Assembly: GCA_025094145.1 (NCBI GenBank)
Contig: JALLLS010000023.1
Location: 62,001 to 126,000, forward strand
Length of the DNA stretch: 64,000 bases
Source: Spinellus fusiger
Taxonomy: Eukaryota > Mucoromycota > Mucoromycetes > Mucorales > Phycomycetaceae
Reading direction: 5' to 3'
Under the pieces are notes generated by a model. It saw only the letters and a list, made by a program, of their open reading frames with translations, searched no databases and had not been told where the DNA came from. Both the position numbers and the translations under genes were made by a program. Numbering within the stretch: the first letter of the stretch is position 1; every line of letters begins with the position of its first letter. Of this stretch, positions 38,329-51,400 are shown piece by piece.

Positions 38329-39970
38329 TGAAGAATAAAGACTCTGTTACAAAGCACTGATCAATATCTTTATAATAAAAATGTAGAAAATCAGTTAAAG
38401 AACAACTATTCCAAACATTGTATTATTCCATGAACCATTTATTATGAACATCTTGTACTGATAGATATGCCTTTATTTCTCAAAATAAAAATAAAAAATT
38501 CCGTCTACTCATTAATTGGGACTGTATGTGTGCGTATAAAACCCGTGGAATTTACAGTTTCCATTGATAGATATACAAACATTATGCTTTAGCACAACTT
38601 CTTGGTTTTCAAATCACAGATTGAATCAATGATATGTGAAAACCAATTATAAAACAGAAATAGTATAAAAAGAAAAAAAAAGGTCAACTCGTCTTTATTT
38701 TCTTTTCTTCATGGAGACTGCTCTGAAGATTGTAGCAGTAAAAAGCTCAATCACTGGTATTAGATGAAAGCCGAGTTATCTCTGCCAGGACATACATCTT
38801 CAATAGTCAATTGTGAAAGGTTTGCAAGATATCTCGAGGAAAGAGCCAGTGATACTCCAGTGTTGCATAACTAATTATTCATATAGAGATACTCCTGCTG
38901 TGGAAAAACCAGAATGTCACTAGCTTAATCCCATTTCTTAGAATGAAGCTTTTGATCTTTATTAATCATCAACAATCAGATAAATATCTAGTTAGTAGTA
39001 ACCAATCCACCAAAACATCAAAAAAAGAATCCGGTGTAGTTATCACTGCACTAAATTAAGATACACATTAGTCTTTTTAGAACCATACTACATTTCTATA
39101 ATATATTTCCCCTAATAATCCACCAATACTTTATGAAGATAGTGTAGCTATTGCTAGGATGGGCAGACAGAGTTTGAAATATCTTATTTAGACAGCAAAA
39201 ATACCTTTCTTAAACATATTAGCCAATCATAAAAATAGTGTGATATTATTGTTCGTGTATTTAGTTTTATATCCCAAAAATCTTTAGGTGTGTAGTATAG
39301 TTGAACTCTTTTATTTAAATTTATCAACAAGAATACATATTTAGGATGTTTTGATTTATTAGACATGCTTTACATCTTTAATAGGCAAAATAAACAGATG
39401 AACATAAATGGAGATATTAAAATAATACTTTTTTTTATATTAAATAAAGGTTACAGTACACTGAATAGCTTCTACTGATGACAGGTCTTTCTTCTTTTCT
39501 CAAATAAGATAGTATTCGGTACTTGTAGTATGTACTCTTTTTATTTATTTATTTATAATAGTAGTTAAAGCGTCATCTTTGATTGGTCAGTCTCTCAGTA
39601 AACAAATCAACCGATTTGATCTGTTACTGCCAAGTGATTCCATAAAAGACAAACTACTTTGCTCATTACCCCAACCCTTTTCTAAATATTAATACTACTA
39701 TGTAAAATCTCTTTTTCTTTTTCTTTTTGGTTATTAAATACACTTGAATAAATAAGAGACATCATCATTCACGCACAAATTAAGAGATATCCAAGCAGTG
39801 GATATGTACTCTGCTGCAATACTAAAATCAATTTCCAAGACAAGCCATTCACTAAAAGATAGAAAGAAAAGAGTCGAAGGATATGATTTAATGAGGAAAG
39901 GTCGTTTGTGATTGGAGCTATGTCTATGTACACAAAGAATGGAAACAAAAGAAAAGAAAAGAAAAGAAAT
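38329..39970. other. AT-rich spacer with repeat unit B
   Basis: No gene is recognised. At about 39130-39297 it holds a copy of repeat unit B, inverted relative to 34527-34700 and ending CCCAAAAATCTTTAGGTGTG. The last 200 bp before 39970 are probably the 3' flank of FCF1. Confidence 0.45.
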
Positions 39971-40804
39971 CTAAAAGGCATTGGTGCCTAGCTCAGGAAG
40001 TCTTTCAATGATATATTTCCGGTTGGAGATGTACATGATGGGAATACCAGGCACTTTTCGAATACGTCGCTTCAAATCACGATCACATGTGGCTACAATA
40101 TAGCACTTGTGTTGCATAATACGCTGAACTAAACAGTCATCTGCATAGGTACCTTTGTGTGCACAGGGAAGACGTTCAAAACGGGGGTCTCGTGCAATCC
40201 TATCCAATCCATGAATACGCTGTAGATCAAAGCAATCTTACTTTAAAGCAATACGATATTTGGGACCAAGTTTTTCCAATTCAGCCATAACACAATCTGT
40301 AATGCAAGGAATAGCTAGATAACTCCTATAAGTAAGAGCAGTCTACAGTACCAACTTACATTTTGCATACAAACAGTCCATCATAGACTTGACAAGCTCC
40401 AACTTGTTCTGAATGGAGAAGTTGATGAAATTAGTATCCACTAGTATGTGGTAGGGAGGACCAAGAGCTGCGTTGTACTGGAAGAACATGGACGAAGCCA
40501 CTTGAGGCCTAAGAAACTGTATAAGTCACTGTTGATAATCTAGTGACTTACAATTGACGCACAACTGCCTTTTCCTTTTCTTCTTCCTTCTTCTTCTGCT
40601 TCTCCTTGTTCTCTTTCCTATCGTATCCTAGTGTTAGCAGGGTCACTGCAACTGCAACTGCAACTACAACTACTTACAGTCTAGAGTCTCTAGTACTGAT
40701 GATACGCTTAACCTCGGCAAACTTTCTTGTCTTCTTTGCTTTACCCTAAAGAGTCATCAATAAGGTGATTTCTATTTCTGATCTTCCTCCTCCATGCCTA
40801 CCAT
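39971..40804 (-). CDS. FCF1: FCF1/UTP24 PIN-domain nuclease of the SSU processome
   Basis: Fcf1/Utp24 is the small-subunit processome endonuclease for early 18S pre-rRNA cleavage. The protein begins with a single-codon exon (ATG 40802-40804). Exon 2 then encodes [20 protein letters not shown]. Later exons give [97 protein letters not shown] and [20 protein letters not shown]. The conserved acidic residues of the PIN site (LVDTN, E in MAELEK, YADDC, CDRD) are all present. The stop TAG is at 39971-39973. The gene is divergent from QTRT1, with 194 bp between the start codons. Confidence 0.95.
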
Positions 40805-40998
40805 TGGAAAGATATAAAAAGAGCTTTCTTTCTTTACATGACACTCACTTAAACAAATACGTGACTGTCTATTGGTCGCTGTGACGGTGGTCTTAATTTT
40901 TATTATCGACGGCCTACGCCTCTTTTTCTCCCCTCCCTACCCTTATCACTGTGACTTGTCTTATTCGCCCAGCCCTCAAGAGCACGTCTCTGTCTGCC

Positions 40999-42494
<1,496 letters not shown>

Positions 42495-42608
42495 GTGTAA
42501 ATAAAATAAGAAGCAGTCAAAGCAGTATTGTGACAGCGTAATTATGGGTGGCTTGCTGACTTGATAGGAAGAAAATAAGAAAGAAAGGACATTTTCTCTC
42601 TTATCACT

Positions 42609-44953
42609 ATGGGCAAGCGTAACAGAGAAGCATTACTACCTACCCACCTTCCTCAACTGCAGAACTTGATTAAGAGAGATCCAAAGTCCTATGAAGCAGA
42701 ATTCCTTCAACAGTATCGTCATTTTCAGTCTTCTTTGGCTATCTTCTGCCTGAAGCCCGATGAAGAAGCCAAGGAGCTGTCAGATCTTGTCATGTTCCTC
42801 AGTCATGTCTTGCAGTGCTATCCTAAAGAGACCGAAGGACTACCTCAACAGATTGTAGATATTCTCAAGGAGCACTGCATGGTTCTTCACCCAGAAGTAC
42901 GCAAAGTTCTTGTTCAGGCACTGATTCTTCTCCGTCACAAAGGAGTGCTGGATAATACATTACTGCTACCTCTCTTCTTTACACTCTTCAAATGCAAAGA
43001 CAAACATCTTCGGGAGCAACTGTACACCCATATTGTCACTGATATCAAAACATCCAACATCAAGACAAAGAACAACAAGCTTAACAAGACTCTCCAGTCT
43101 TTTATGTTTACTATGCTTGAATCAGCAAAGACAGGCAACAGTGATGAGAATGTTATTGCTGCCAAAAAGAGTGTTGATGTGTGTATTGATCTTTACAATA
43201 AGAACGTATGGAACGACGCAAAGACCGTCAATGTTATTGCAGAAGCCTGCTTCTCTCCTGTTCCCAAGATATCTGTCACAGCCATCAAGTTCTTCCTTAC
43301 TACAGACGAACCCAAAGGAGAAGAAGAAGAGGAGGACGATGATGTAAGGCAATTTTACAATGCTTTTTTCTTGCTAATATTTTGTAGATTCCTGATTTAA
43401 GAAAAATGCAACAAGCCAATGTTGTGAGTAAAAAGACAAAATCAAAGGCACGCAAACTGGATGCAGCCAAAAAGAAGATTAAGCGCAAGACCGCTGTAAA
43501 AGAAAAGGCAGAAGTATTCAACTTCTCGGCCCTTCATCTTTTAAATGATCCTCAAGGTAAAAAATCAACCATAATGAGAATAGAGAATTAAGTCCACGGT
43601 TAGGATTTGCCGAGAAGCTCTACTCGAAATTAGCCTCCAAGGAAGATCGATGGGAGATCCGTATTATGAGAATGAATTTGGTGTCTCGTGTTATTGGCCT
43701 TCATCAACTTACACTGCTCAGCTTCTACCCTATGCTAATCAAGTATCTCCAGCCTTCTCAGAAGGATGTGACAATGGTGCTGGTGTGTGCTGCACAGGCA
43801 AGTCACCCTCTTGTGCCTCCCGATGTCCTTGAGACTGTGCTAAAAGCCATTGCGAATAATTTTGTCACTGACAGAGTGGCTAATGAAGTGATGGTGGTTG
43901 GGTAAGTCGTCTTGAGTGAATGTTGACTTATTGGTTAGTTTGAATGGTATTCGTGAAATATGTTCTCGTCAACCTTTGGCCATTGATACTACTCTTCTCC
44001 AAGACCTGACTCAGTACAAGAACCACCGTGATAAGAGTGTGATGATGGCAGCACGTTCTTTGATTGCTCTGTTTAGAGAACTCAACCCTGAAATGCTACT
44101 ACGCAAGGACCGTGGCAAGACAGCCACTGTGCGTATGAAGGATGGCAGTATCAAGGCAGTACACTATGGTGATGCTAGCACATTGGGTATACAAGGTCTT
44201 CAAGGCATTGAGTTGTTGAATGAAGAGCCTGCTGACGAGAATGAAGGATGGGAAGGATGGGAAGAAGAGGAAGAGAGTGATAGTGGGGAAGAAGGAGGTT
44301 GGGTCAATGTGAGCGATGGCGAAGAAGATATCAACATTGCTATGAGTGATGATGAAGAAAAGGAGAAGAAAAAGGAGAATCCCGAACAAAAGACACGCCG
44401 CATGGGCAGAAGAGCACTTAAGAAGATGCAAGATGCAGAAGACAATGAGGAACTTACTGAAGAGCAAAGACAGAAATTACAGGAAGAAACTCAGGCAAGA
44501 AGAGAAGAAGAGAAGAAGAAGCAAGATGCCATTATGAAATTAGCCACCACACGTATTCTGACACCAGCAGATTTCGCGAGAATGAACGAACTCAAAGTAG
44601 CAAACGAAGCAGATGTAGTTGTCAATGGCAAAAAGAGACCTGCAGAAGAATCAGTACAGGGAGCAGGCCAAGTGGATGAGTTTGCTATTCTTGGTCCTCG
44701 TAAGAAGGCTAAGCAGGATTATGAAGAGAGAATGGCTTCTATCCAAGAAGGAAGAGAAGGACGCGAGAAATTCGGCTCCAAGAAGGGCAACAAGGACAGA
44801 GGAAGTACCACCAACCGTGAGAAGTCACGCAATAAGAATTACGTGATGATTGCACACAAGAGAGATGTTGTGATGAAATCAAAGAGAAGTATGAAAGACA
44901 AACAAGTCGCCCATAGAGCAGCCATCGAAAAACAGAAACGCCTTAAGCATTAA
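42609..44953 (+). CDS. SDA1: SDA1 homologue, 60S ribosome biogenesis and export factor
   Basis: Sda1/SDAD1 is an essential nucleolar protein for pre-60S maturation and export. Four exons are joined by introns 43342-43385, 43557-43613 and 43902-43938 (44, 57 and 37 nt). The N-terminal HEAT-like region contains LPQLQNLIKRDPKSYEAEFL and LHPEVRKVLVQALILLRHK. The middle carries ANVVSKKTKSKARKLDAAKK, GFAEKLYSKLASKEDRWEIR and LNGIREICSRQPLAI. An acidic stretch (GWEGWEEEEESDSGEEGGWV) and the ILTPADFARMNELK motif precede a lysine-rich tail. The final KNYVMIAHKRDVVMKSKRS and KQKRLKH end is diagnostic of the family. The gene starts 115 bp after QTRT1 on the same strand. Confidence 0.96.
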
Positions 44954-45186
44954 TTCATATCCAATAAAAGCATCACCTATTCTGCATTGTACAATACAAC
45001 TTCTAGTCCCTTCAGAGACAGTATCAGATGGCATAGAGACTAACAAACAATAGACATTCAAGGGAAACTAACATTCACCTTCTTCGAGCGACTCAACTTT
45101 GGTTATAGAAAGTGGTCGTTTTCTCATTCTATTCTACCGCAACGCTCTTCCTAATATTGGACATTCTCCACATACACACACTTTTC

Positions 45187-46671
45187 ATGAGAGAAATTAT
45201 TAGTCTTCATGTTGGCCAGGTAAGCCAGAGTATGATTCCATAGACTGTTTAATCATCTAAGCCGGCACTTAAATTGGCAATGCCTGCTGGGAGTTAGTAA
45301 GGATTTGACAGATCTTATAGTGGTACTCTTATACAAGCAGTACTGTATGGAGCATGGTATTAGTCTAGACGGAAGAAACTCAGAAGAAACACCCTCCACC
45401 AAGATCTTCCTTGGTACTTTCTTCAGCGAAACCAGTGGTGGGAAACATGTGCCTCGTACTGTGTTTGTTGATCTAGAGTCCACGGTGGTGGATGAAGTGC
45501 GTACTGGAACTTATCGCCAACCATTCCACCCAGGTAAGTAGGGCTGTAGTAGTTATTATGTCTTGTAACTGAAGGGTGGTGGTGGTTACTAATGAGAGAG
45601 CTAGAGCAATTGATCACTGGCAAGAAAGATGCTGCTAATAACTACGTCCATGGCCATTATACGGTGGCCAAAGAACTCGTAACTTCTGTTCTTGATCGTA
45701 TTCGTAAGTTGGCCAATAATTGTACTGGTCTTCAAGGCTTCCTTGTCTTCCACCCTTTTGATGGAACGCATGTCTGTTGATTATGACAAAAAGTTCAAGC
45801 CAGAGTTCTCTGTCTATCCTGTTCCTCAAGTATCTACTACTGTTGTTGAACTTTATAACTCTGTTCTCACTACTCACACCACTCTTGAGCATACAGACTG
45901 CTCTTTTATGGTAGATAATAAAGCCATTTATGATATCCGCCATAGTAATCTTGACATTGAGCGCCCTAAGTATCAAAATCTTAACTGTTTGATTGCTCAA
46001 GTAGTTTATTCTATCACTGCTTCTCTTCGCTTTGATGGCTCTATTAATGTTGATATGAATGAGTTTCAGACCCACTTGGTGCCTTACCCTCGTATTCATT
46101 TTCTCTTGGTAACATATGCTCCTATTATCTCTGCTGCCAAGGCCTACCATAAACAACTGTCTGTACCTGATATCACTTACTCGTGTTTTGAACCCAACAA
46201 TCAGATGGTAAAGTATGATCCCCACAACGGTAAATACATGGCCTGCTGTCTCTTGCACTGAGGAGATGTTGTGCCCAAAGATACTGATGCAGCTATTGCT
46301 ACTATCAATATATATATACATATATATTTAAAAAAAAACGCACTATACAGTTGGTAGAGTGGTGTTCTAATGGTTTCAAGGTGGGTATTAATCATTAAAA
46401 ACCTACTGTAGTGCCTGGTGGGGACCTTGCTGAGGTACATTGCGCAGTTTGTATGTTGAGCAATACCACTGCCATTGCCGAGGCTTGGGTTCGTCTTGAC
46501 CATAAGTTTCATCTTATGTATGCTAAGCGTGCCTTTGTTCACTAGTATGTGGGTGAGGCTATGGAAGAAGGCGAATTCTCTGAAGCATATGAAGACTTGA
46601 CTGCTCTTGAAAAAGGTTATGATGAAGTGAGCTTGGACTCCATGGGTGACTTGGAGATCGATGAAGAGTAG
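45187..46671 (+). pseudogene. Alpha-tubulin pseudogene, intron-containing
   Basis: Exon-like pieces start with MREIISLHVGQ at 45187-45219, then a GTAAGC donor. Recognisable blocks follow: [128 protein letters not shown] and, at the end, [19 protein letters not shown]. It is disabled by stops (for example at the Gln of AGTxIGNACWE, after HVC near 45778, and in H-x-YVGE), by an AT-rich disruption near 46300-46340, and by loss of the GTP-binding GGGTGSG segment near 45765. Retained intron-like gaps argue for a duplicated gene copy, not a retrocopy. Confidence 0.9.
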
Positions 46672-47260
46672 AAGCATTAGGTTTATTTGTATTTATTTCT
46701 TAGTGCTTTATATAAGGAAAAGATAAATAAATGGAAAATCTATCAGCTCTGGTGCATTCAATAAGTACAGTTGTTCCAACGCCAAAGGGTGGTTTTCTTT
46801 CTTTCCAAAATCAAAGTCGTATGCTTTTACAGTTCAAAGTATTTTTATCTTTTGGGTGTGAGGTGCCATTCGCGCATTGGGCATTTTAGCCACCCTATGA
46901 GAACTCTTGAAAAAATAGGATAAACATAGAAACACCAAATACGAAAGTGAAAAAATAAATGCAAAAAAGGGAACAGAAGGATATAAGAACATAAAACCTT
47001 GGAATGAGGGGAAAATGAGTAGAAATGACAGTTAAGAATAGACATCCAAAAGGCAAGAGAAACAGGACACCAAAAAGATAATCATCACCCTATGATGATT
47101 CGAAATCCAACGAGAAATACTCAGAGTAACCTGGATAGTCCTAAAAATAAATAAAACAGCTACACTAGCAGCTTCTGGCTTTGCTAAACGGGTTAAGAAT
47201 AGGTGGTAGAGGAGAGGTCGGAAGAAAAGTAAAGATACAGCATCTGTTGCCGTATAAAAA
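46672..47260. other. Spacer before the tRNA gene
   Basis: No gene is recognised. An AT-rich purine-biased stretch at 46900-47050 and short oligo-T tracts on the minus strand could terminate Pol III transcription from the tRNA-His gene. Confidence 0.35.
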
Positions 47261-47331
47261 TGCCGTGACCTGGAATCGAACCAGGGTTAGCGCCGCCACA
47301 AGGCGATGTACTGCCACTATACTATCACGGC
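47261..47331 (-). tRNA. tRNA-His (anticodon GTG)
   Basis: Read on the minus strand, the acceptor stem GCCGTGA pairs with TCACGGC, and the discriminator is A. The D arm contains TAGTATAGTGG (A box). The anticodon loop TTGTGGC carries GTG, flanked by GCC and GGC. The T arm GGTTCGATTCC (B box) is perfect. There is no intron. The 5' end (47331) is exactly the border of the LINE insertion, whose target duplication supplies the first 15 nt, so the tRNA remains complete. Confidence 0.95.
47317..47331 (+). repeat. Target-site duplication, left copy (inside the tRNA gene)
   Basis: CTATACTATCACGGC, 15 bp, is identical to 52006-52020. It corresponds to tRNA nucleotides 15 to 1. Confidence 0.9.
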
Positions 47332-47519
47332 ACTTCTCTTTCTGCTAAAGATCACTTTTTTCCAAAATTCGTAAGTTCAATCCAAAAATTCAAAAACGTC
47401 CATCCGTCTCCAAAAAGCTACATCCATCTGCATCCATCATTAATCCATCTTCCCCCATCTCCCGACTATCTTCTACAAAAGTTTCAGACCTCCAGCTCTC
47501 AAATTTGACCAGATCCACT

Positions 47520-48449
47520 ATGTTCTCTTCTCCAGCAGGACAACAACACCTTTTGGCTAATGCCACCACCACCACCACCGAAGCTCAACTTATCTCGGCA
47601 GTGACGTCACTCCAACAGAGCTTTGCTCAAATGGCTTCTGAGCACACCCATCAGAAGCAGAGACTTGAGGCCTTTGAGGCCATTATGGAAGAAAACAAGC
47701 AGCTGAGAGAGACTGTGGCAGCCCTTGAGGCAAAGCTTGCTGCCTTGACTAATAAGGCAACTCCTGTGATACAAGAGGTGACACAGGCACCAAAGAACCA
47801 CCAACAGGCTGAGAAGACAGCCAGGGACTCCACATGGGCTACTGTAGCCAAAAAGACCCGCCCAGCACCTTCAACTAGGAGAGTGGAATCTGCTGCACGT
47901 GCCTTCACCATCCAAGAAGGTCCTAAAGGTTACACTTATGTGTACATTCCAAGAGGCAGACGCATGAACCGCCCAGAGGCAAGACGCCTCCTGAGAACCC
48001 TTGGCCTGGAAACAGGTAGAATCCTGGATGTGTGTTTCCCTGCCCGTTCTGTTCTTGGTCTTTTGGTCCATGTCCAGTATGTTGAGTCTCTTACTGCAGT
48101 CTTGAATAAGGCCAAGGTAGATATCTACAAGAACTTTGACCCTCTGGACCCCAAGCATCTGGCAGACCCAAAATATGCCACCTTCAATGTTGAGCAGATG
48201 TGCATTGAGGCAGCCAGACTCCAAGAGAACAGATGCATGCAGGCTATCCAGTACATGCGCCCCCACATTGCTTTTTCTGTTGCTGCTGCTTTTGTAGCCA
48301 ATGGCTGGATCAGTGAAGAGCAGATGCCCCCCAAGCCAACCAACAAGGGATACATTGACAGAGATGACCCAGCAAATGCCTTCCAAGTGAGCAGAAGAAG
48401 CTCTGTTGCCATGTCTGAGTCCTCCAACAACAAACACCAATATGAATAG
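47520..48449 (+). CDS. LINE ORF1 protein
   Basis: ORF1 proteins of LINEs bind the element RNA and act as chaperones. This one is 309 aa. It has a Thr-rich start (MFSSPAGQQHLLANATTTTT) and a coiled coil at about residues 35-80 (HQKQRLEAFEAIMEENKQLR, ETVAALEAKLAALTNK). A globular part follows with FTIQEGPKGYTYVYIPRGRR and NRPEARRLLRTLGLETGRIL. I see no CCHC zinc knuckle. The ATG at 47520 is the first in the frame. Its stop TAG (48447-48449) overlaps the ORF2 start. Confidence 0.85.
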   Translation: MFSSPAGQQHLLANATTTTTEAQLISAVTSLQQSFAQMASEHTHQKQRLEAFEAIMEENKQLRETVAALEAKLAALTNKATPVIQEVTQAPKNHQQAEKTARDSTWATVAKKTRPAPSTRRVESAARAFTIQEGPKGYTYVYIPRGRRMNRPEARRLLRTLGLETGRILDVCFPARSVLGLLVHVQYVESLTAVLNKAKVDIYKNFDPLDPKHLADPKYATFNVEQMCIEAARLQENRCMQAIQYMRPHIAFSVAAAFVANGWISEEQMPPKPTNKGYIDRDDPANAFQVSRRSSVAMSESSNNKHQYE

Positions 48450-51400
48450 AGTCTCTATAGGCCTATGGAATGCCAATGGACTTCAACAGTCTATGGTATA
48501 TGACATTATGACACACTCACACTCCTTTACTATGCTCTTTATCACAGAAACCTGGCTCCTCTCTCCCTCCCACCTCCCTACTTCCTGGACACAGTTCCAC
48601 ACCTATGGCAAGCCTGTTGAGAACAGCTACCGTGGCTCACTTGGTATCTGTGCTCTTGTTTCTCCCTCCTGTCCCTACCATGTTACCCACATCCCTATGC
48701 CCTCCCCCTATGCCCTTGGTGTCCAAATTGGTTCACTGAGAATTATATGTCTCTACCTTCCCCCCTCCCTTTCCCTTGAAGACACTTTTGCAGTGCTCAA
48801 CTCCATTCCTTTGACAGAGGACACAATCATCTGTGGGGATCTGAATGCAAGACTTGGTGCAGTTCTTGGGGACCATGACACAAATCCTAGAGGTACAGCC
48901 CTACTGGAATGGCTAGAAGAACGTCAGCTGTATGTCCAGAACAGCATGCATGCCTTTGGTCAAGCAACCTACCACTCTTTCCGACAAGAACAAGAGATGA
49001 GTAGCATTGTGGATCTGTTTGTGTCCAACTGTCTCTTTGACAACACATTCATGATGGTGTATGGTGATCTCTCTCTTGGTTCAGACCATAGGCTGCTCAG
49101 TATGACATTTGATCATGACATGTCTACAGCTCCTCTCACACCACCACCCATCAGAAGAATGTGGAACCTCTCATGCCTTGTGGAGCCAGATGTTGCTGAT
49201 CTATACAGAGACAAGTTTGATAGTCTCTCCTCTCAACTATGTCAACTAATTACATCTACAGTGAGCAATCCTCCTGGTGTCTGTCCTGACATTGATGGCC
49301 TGACAGATCAGCTCAGCAGCTGCATCTACTCTGCTTTGGACAGCTCTGTTGGAAGCAAGACACATAGACCTGCACATTGGCAGAAGTTCTGGAGTGAGGC
49401 TCTGCAGGTGGCAGTTGAGAAGAGGGAGCACAGCTTCAAGAGCTGGAAAAGGGCAAGAGGCCTGGACAAGGTTTGTTGGTGGCAGAGGCACCTGGATGCA
49501 CAGAGGGCCTTTAGGTGTGAGGTGCAAAGAGCCAAGAGAAGACACTGGCAGGAGTTTTGCAAGAGCATGGAGAGAGACTATGCAAAGGCTACATCCAAGG
49601 TGAAGCAGATTCGTAGAAGAAGACAGCCACAGCAGACATTCCAACACCCAGATGGGCCAGCAGCAGCAGCAGAAGTGATGAGCCAACACCTTGAGAGTGT
49701 TTATAGAGGCTCACTATTAACATCACTTAGACCACCAGTAACAGCACAGCAGCATCAGCATCCCTTCCCAGCAGCCACAACACCATTCTCACAACCTGTT
49801 GTCAAGTTCTGTATGAAGCTGCTGCCAAATAGGAAAGCACCAGGAGTAGACCACCTGAGAGCAGAAATGCTAAAGCCACTCAGCACCACCATTGTCCCCA
49901 TTCTTTCTGGTCTGTTCACCATGTGTTGGCAGTGGTCCTATGTTCCTCTCCCATGGCGTCAAGCACAGGTGTTCCCCATCTTCAAAAAGGGTGACCCAAG
50001 TGATCCAGCCAACTACAGGCCAATCTCATTGACTTCTGTTCTCAGAAAGCTGTTTGAGGTATGTCTAGCACCAGACCTGCACAAGTACTCTCCCCCACTT
50101 GATGTTGCTCAGGGTGGATTCAGACCAAGACGAGGTGCACTGGACCAGGCTCTGTGTTTACACAACCTGATGAAGAGATATTATCAGAGACACCACCACT
50201 ATCCTGTGGTAGCCTACTTGGACATCAAGGCAGCCTATGACACTGTAGACAGGAACCTGATCTGGGATGCCCTGCACAAGAGAAACACACCGCCACCACT
50301 GCTTGCTTTGCTTGTCCACTTGTTTGATGATGTCCATGTGTCAGTCATCCTGAACAACTATGTGTCCTCTTCGTTCTCTCCAGTAACTGGTGTACTGCAA
50401 GGCTCAGTTCTCAGCCCCCACCTTTATTCAATCTACATTAACCCACTTGCATGTCTTTTCAGAAGTGTGGCAACAGCAACAACAACAACACATGTGCAGT
50501 CTAGCTCACCATCATCTTTGGCAGAGTATGAAGAATCACTAACAGACAACAGTAGCACCACTATGGATAAGCCTACAGGAATCAACTCACTCTTCTTTGC
50601 TGATGATATTGCTGTCTTTGGTAAGGTTGGAGAGGTTCAGCACATGCTGCGTTTGGCAGAGCACTACTCTGTTTCAGTTGGCTTTAGATGGAGTCCTTCC
50701 AAGTGTGCAGTGGTCCTTCCCCCTTCTGTTTCCCAGGCCAACCAGTTCAAGATATATGGAGAGGCCCTTCCAGCAGCCAATGAGTTTATTTACCTTGGCA
50801 TGCCCTTTGTCTACAATGGAATCAACTCCTCTGGGATTATCTCACACAGAAAGCAAGCCACAATGTTTGCCATGTCCACACTGCATGCTGTTGGTGCCTC
50901 ACGTTCTGGTTTCTCTTTGCTCCTCAGCTCAAGACTATACAAGACCTTCATTAGGCCAAAGTTTGAGTATGGTCTGGCAATCACTGTTCTTTTGAAGAAA
51001 GATATCAAAGCTCTGGAGAAGATACAAGACAGGTGCCTAAGAATGATCATAGGTGGCCACCCCACTAGCTCCACTCAGGTGTTGAAGCATATCTGTGACC
51101 TGCCCAGCATGAGTTTCCGCTCAGACTCTCTCAAGACAAGGTTCTGTCTACGTGCTGCCTCACTTCCACCCCAATGTCTTTTGTCTCTGCTGTTGAACAG
51201 TCCAGGAGTGCCACTACTTGAACCACTCACCAAGAATCATCTCTTTGCCTCTCTTCCAGGAGTATTGCCAGAATCATCTGCACAGCTTAGGCAATACTTC
51301 CAACAACAACACCAACAGCTCCTTGACCAGTACCTGCAAGTGACAGACAAGGTGCTCATCAAGGCATGCAGGCCAACACTTGGCATTGATCCAGTCCTCT

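Noticed and set aside
44099..44467. Minus-strand hydrophobic frame opposite SDA1
   Set aside because: Shadow of the acidic and lysine-rich coding sequence of SDA1.
45635..46321. 228-codon minus-strand frame
   Set aside because: Antisense of the alpha-tubulin pseudogene; no family features.
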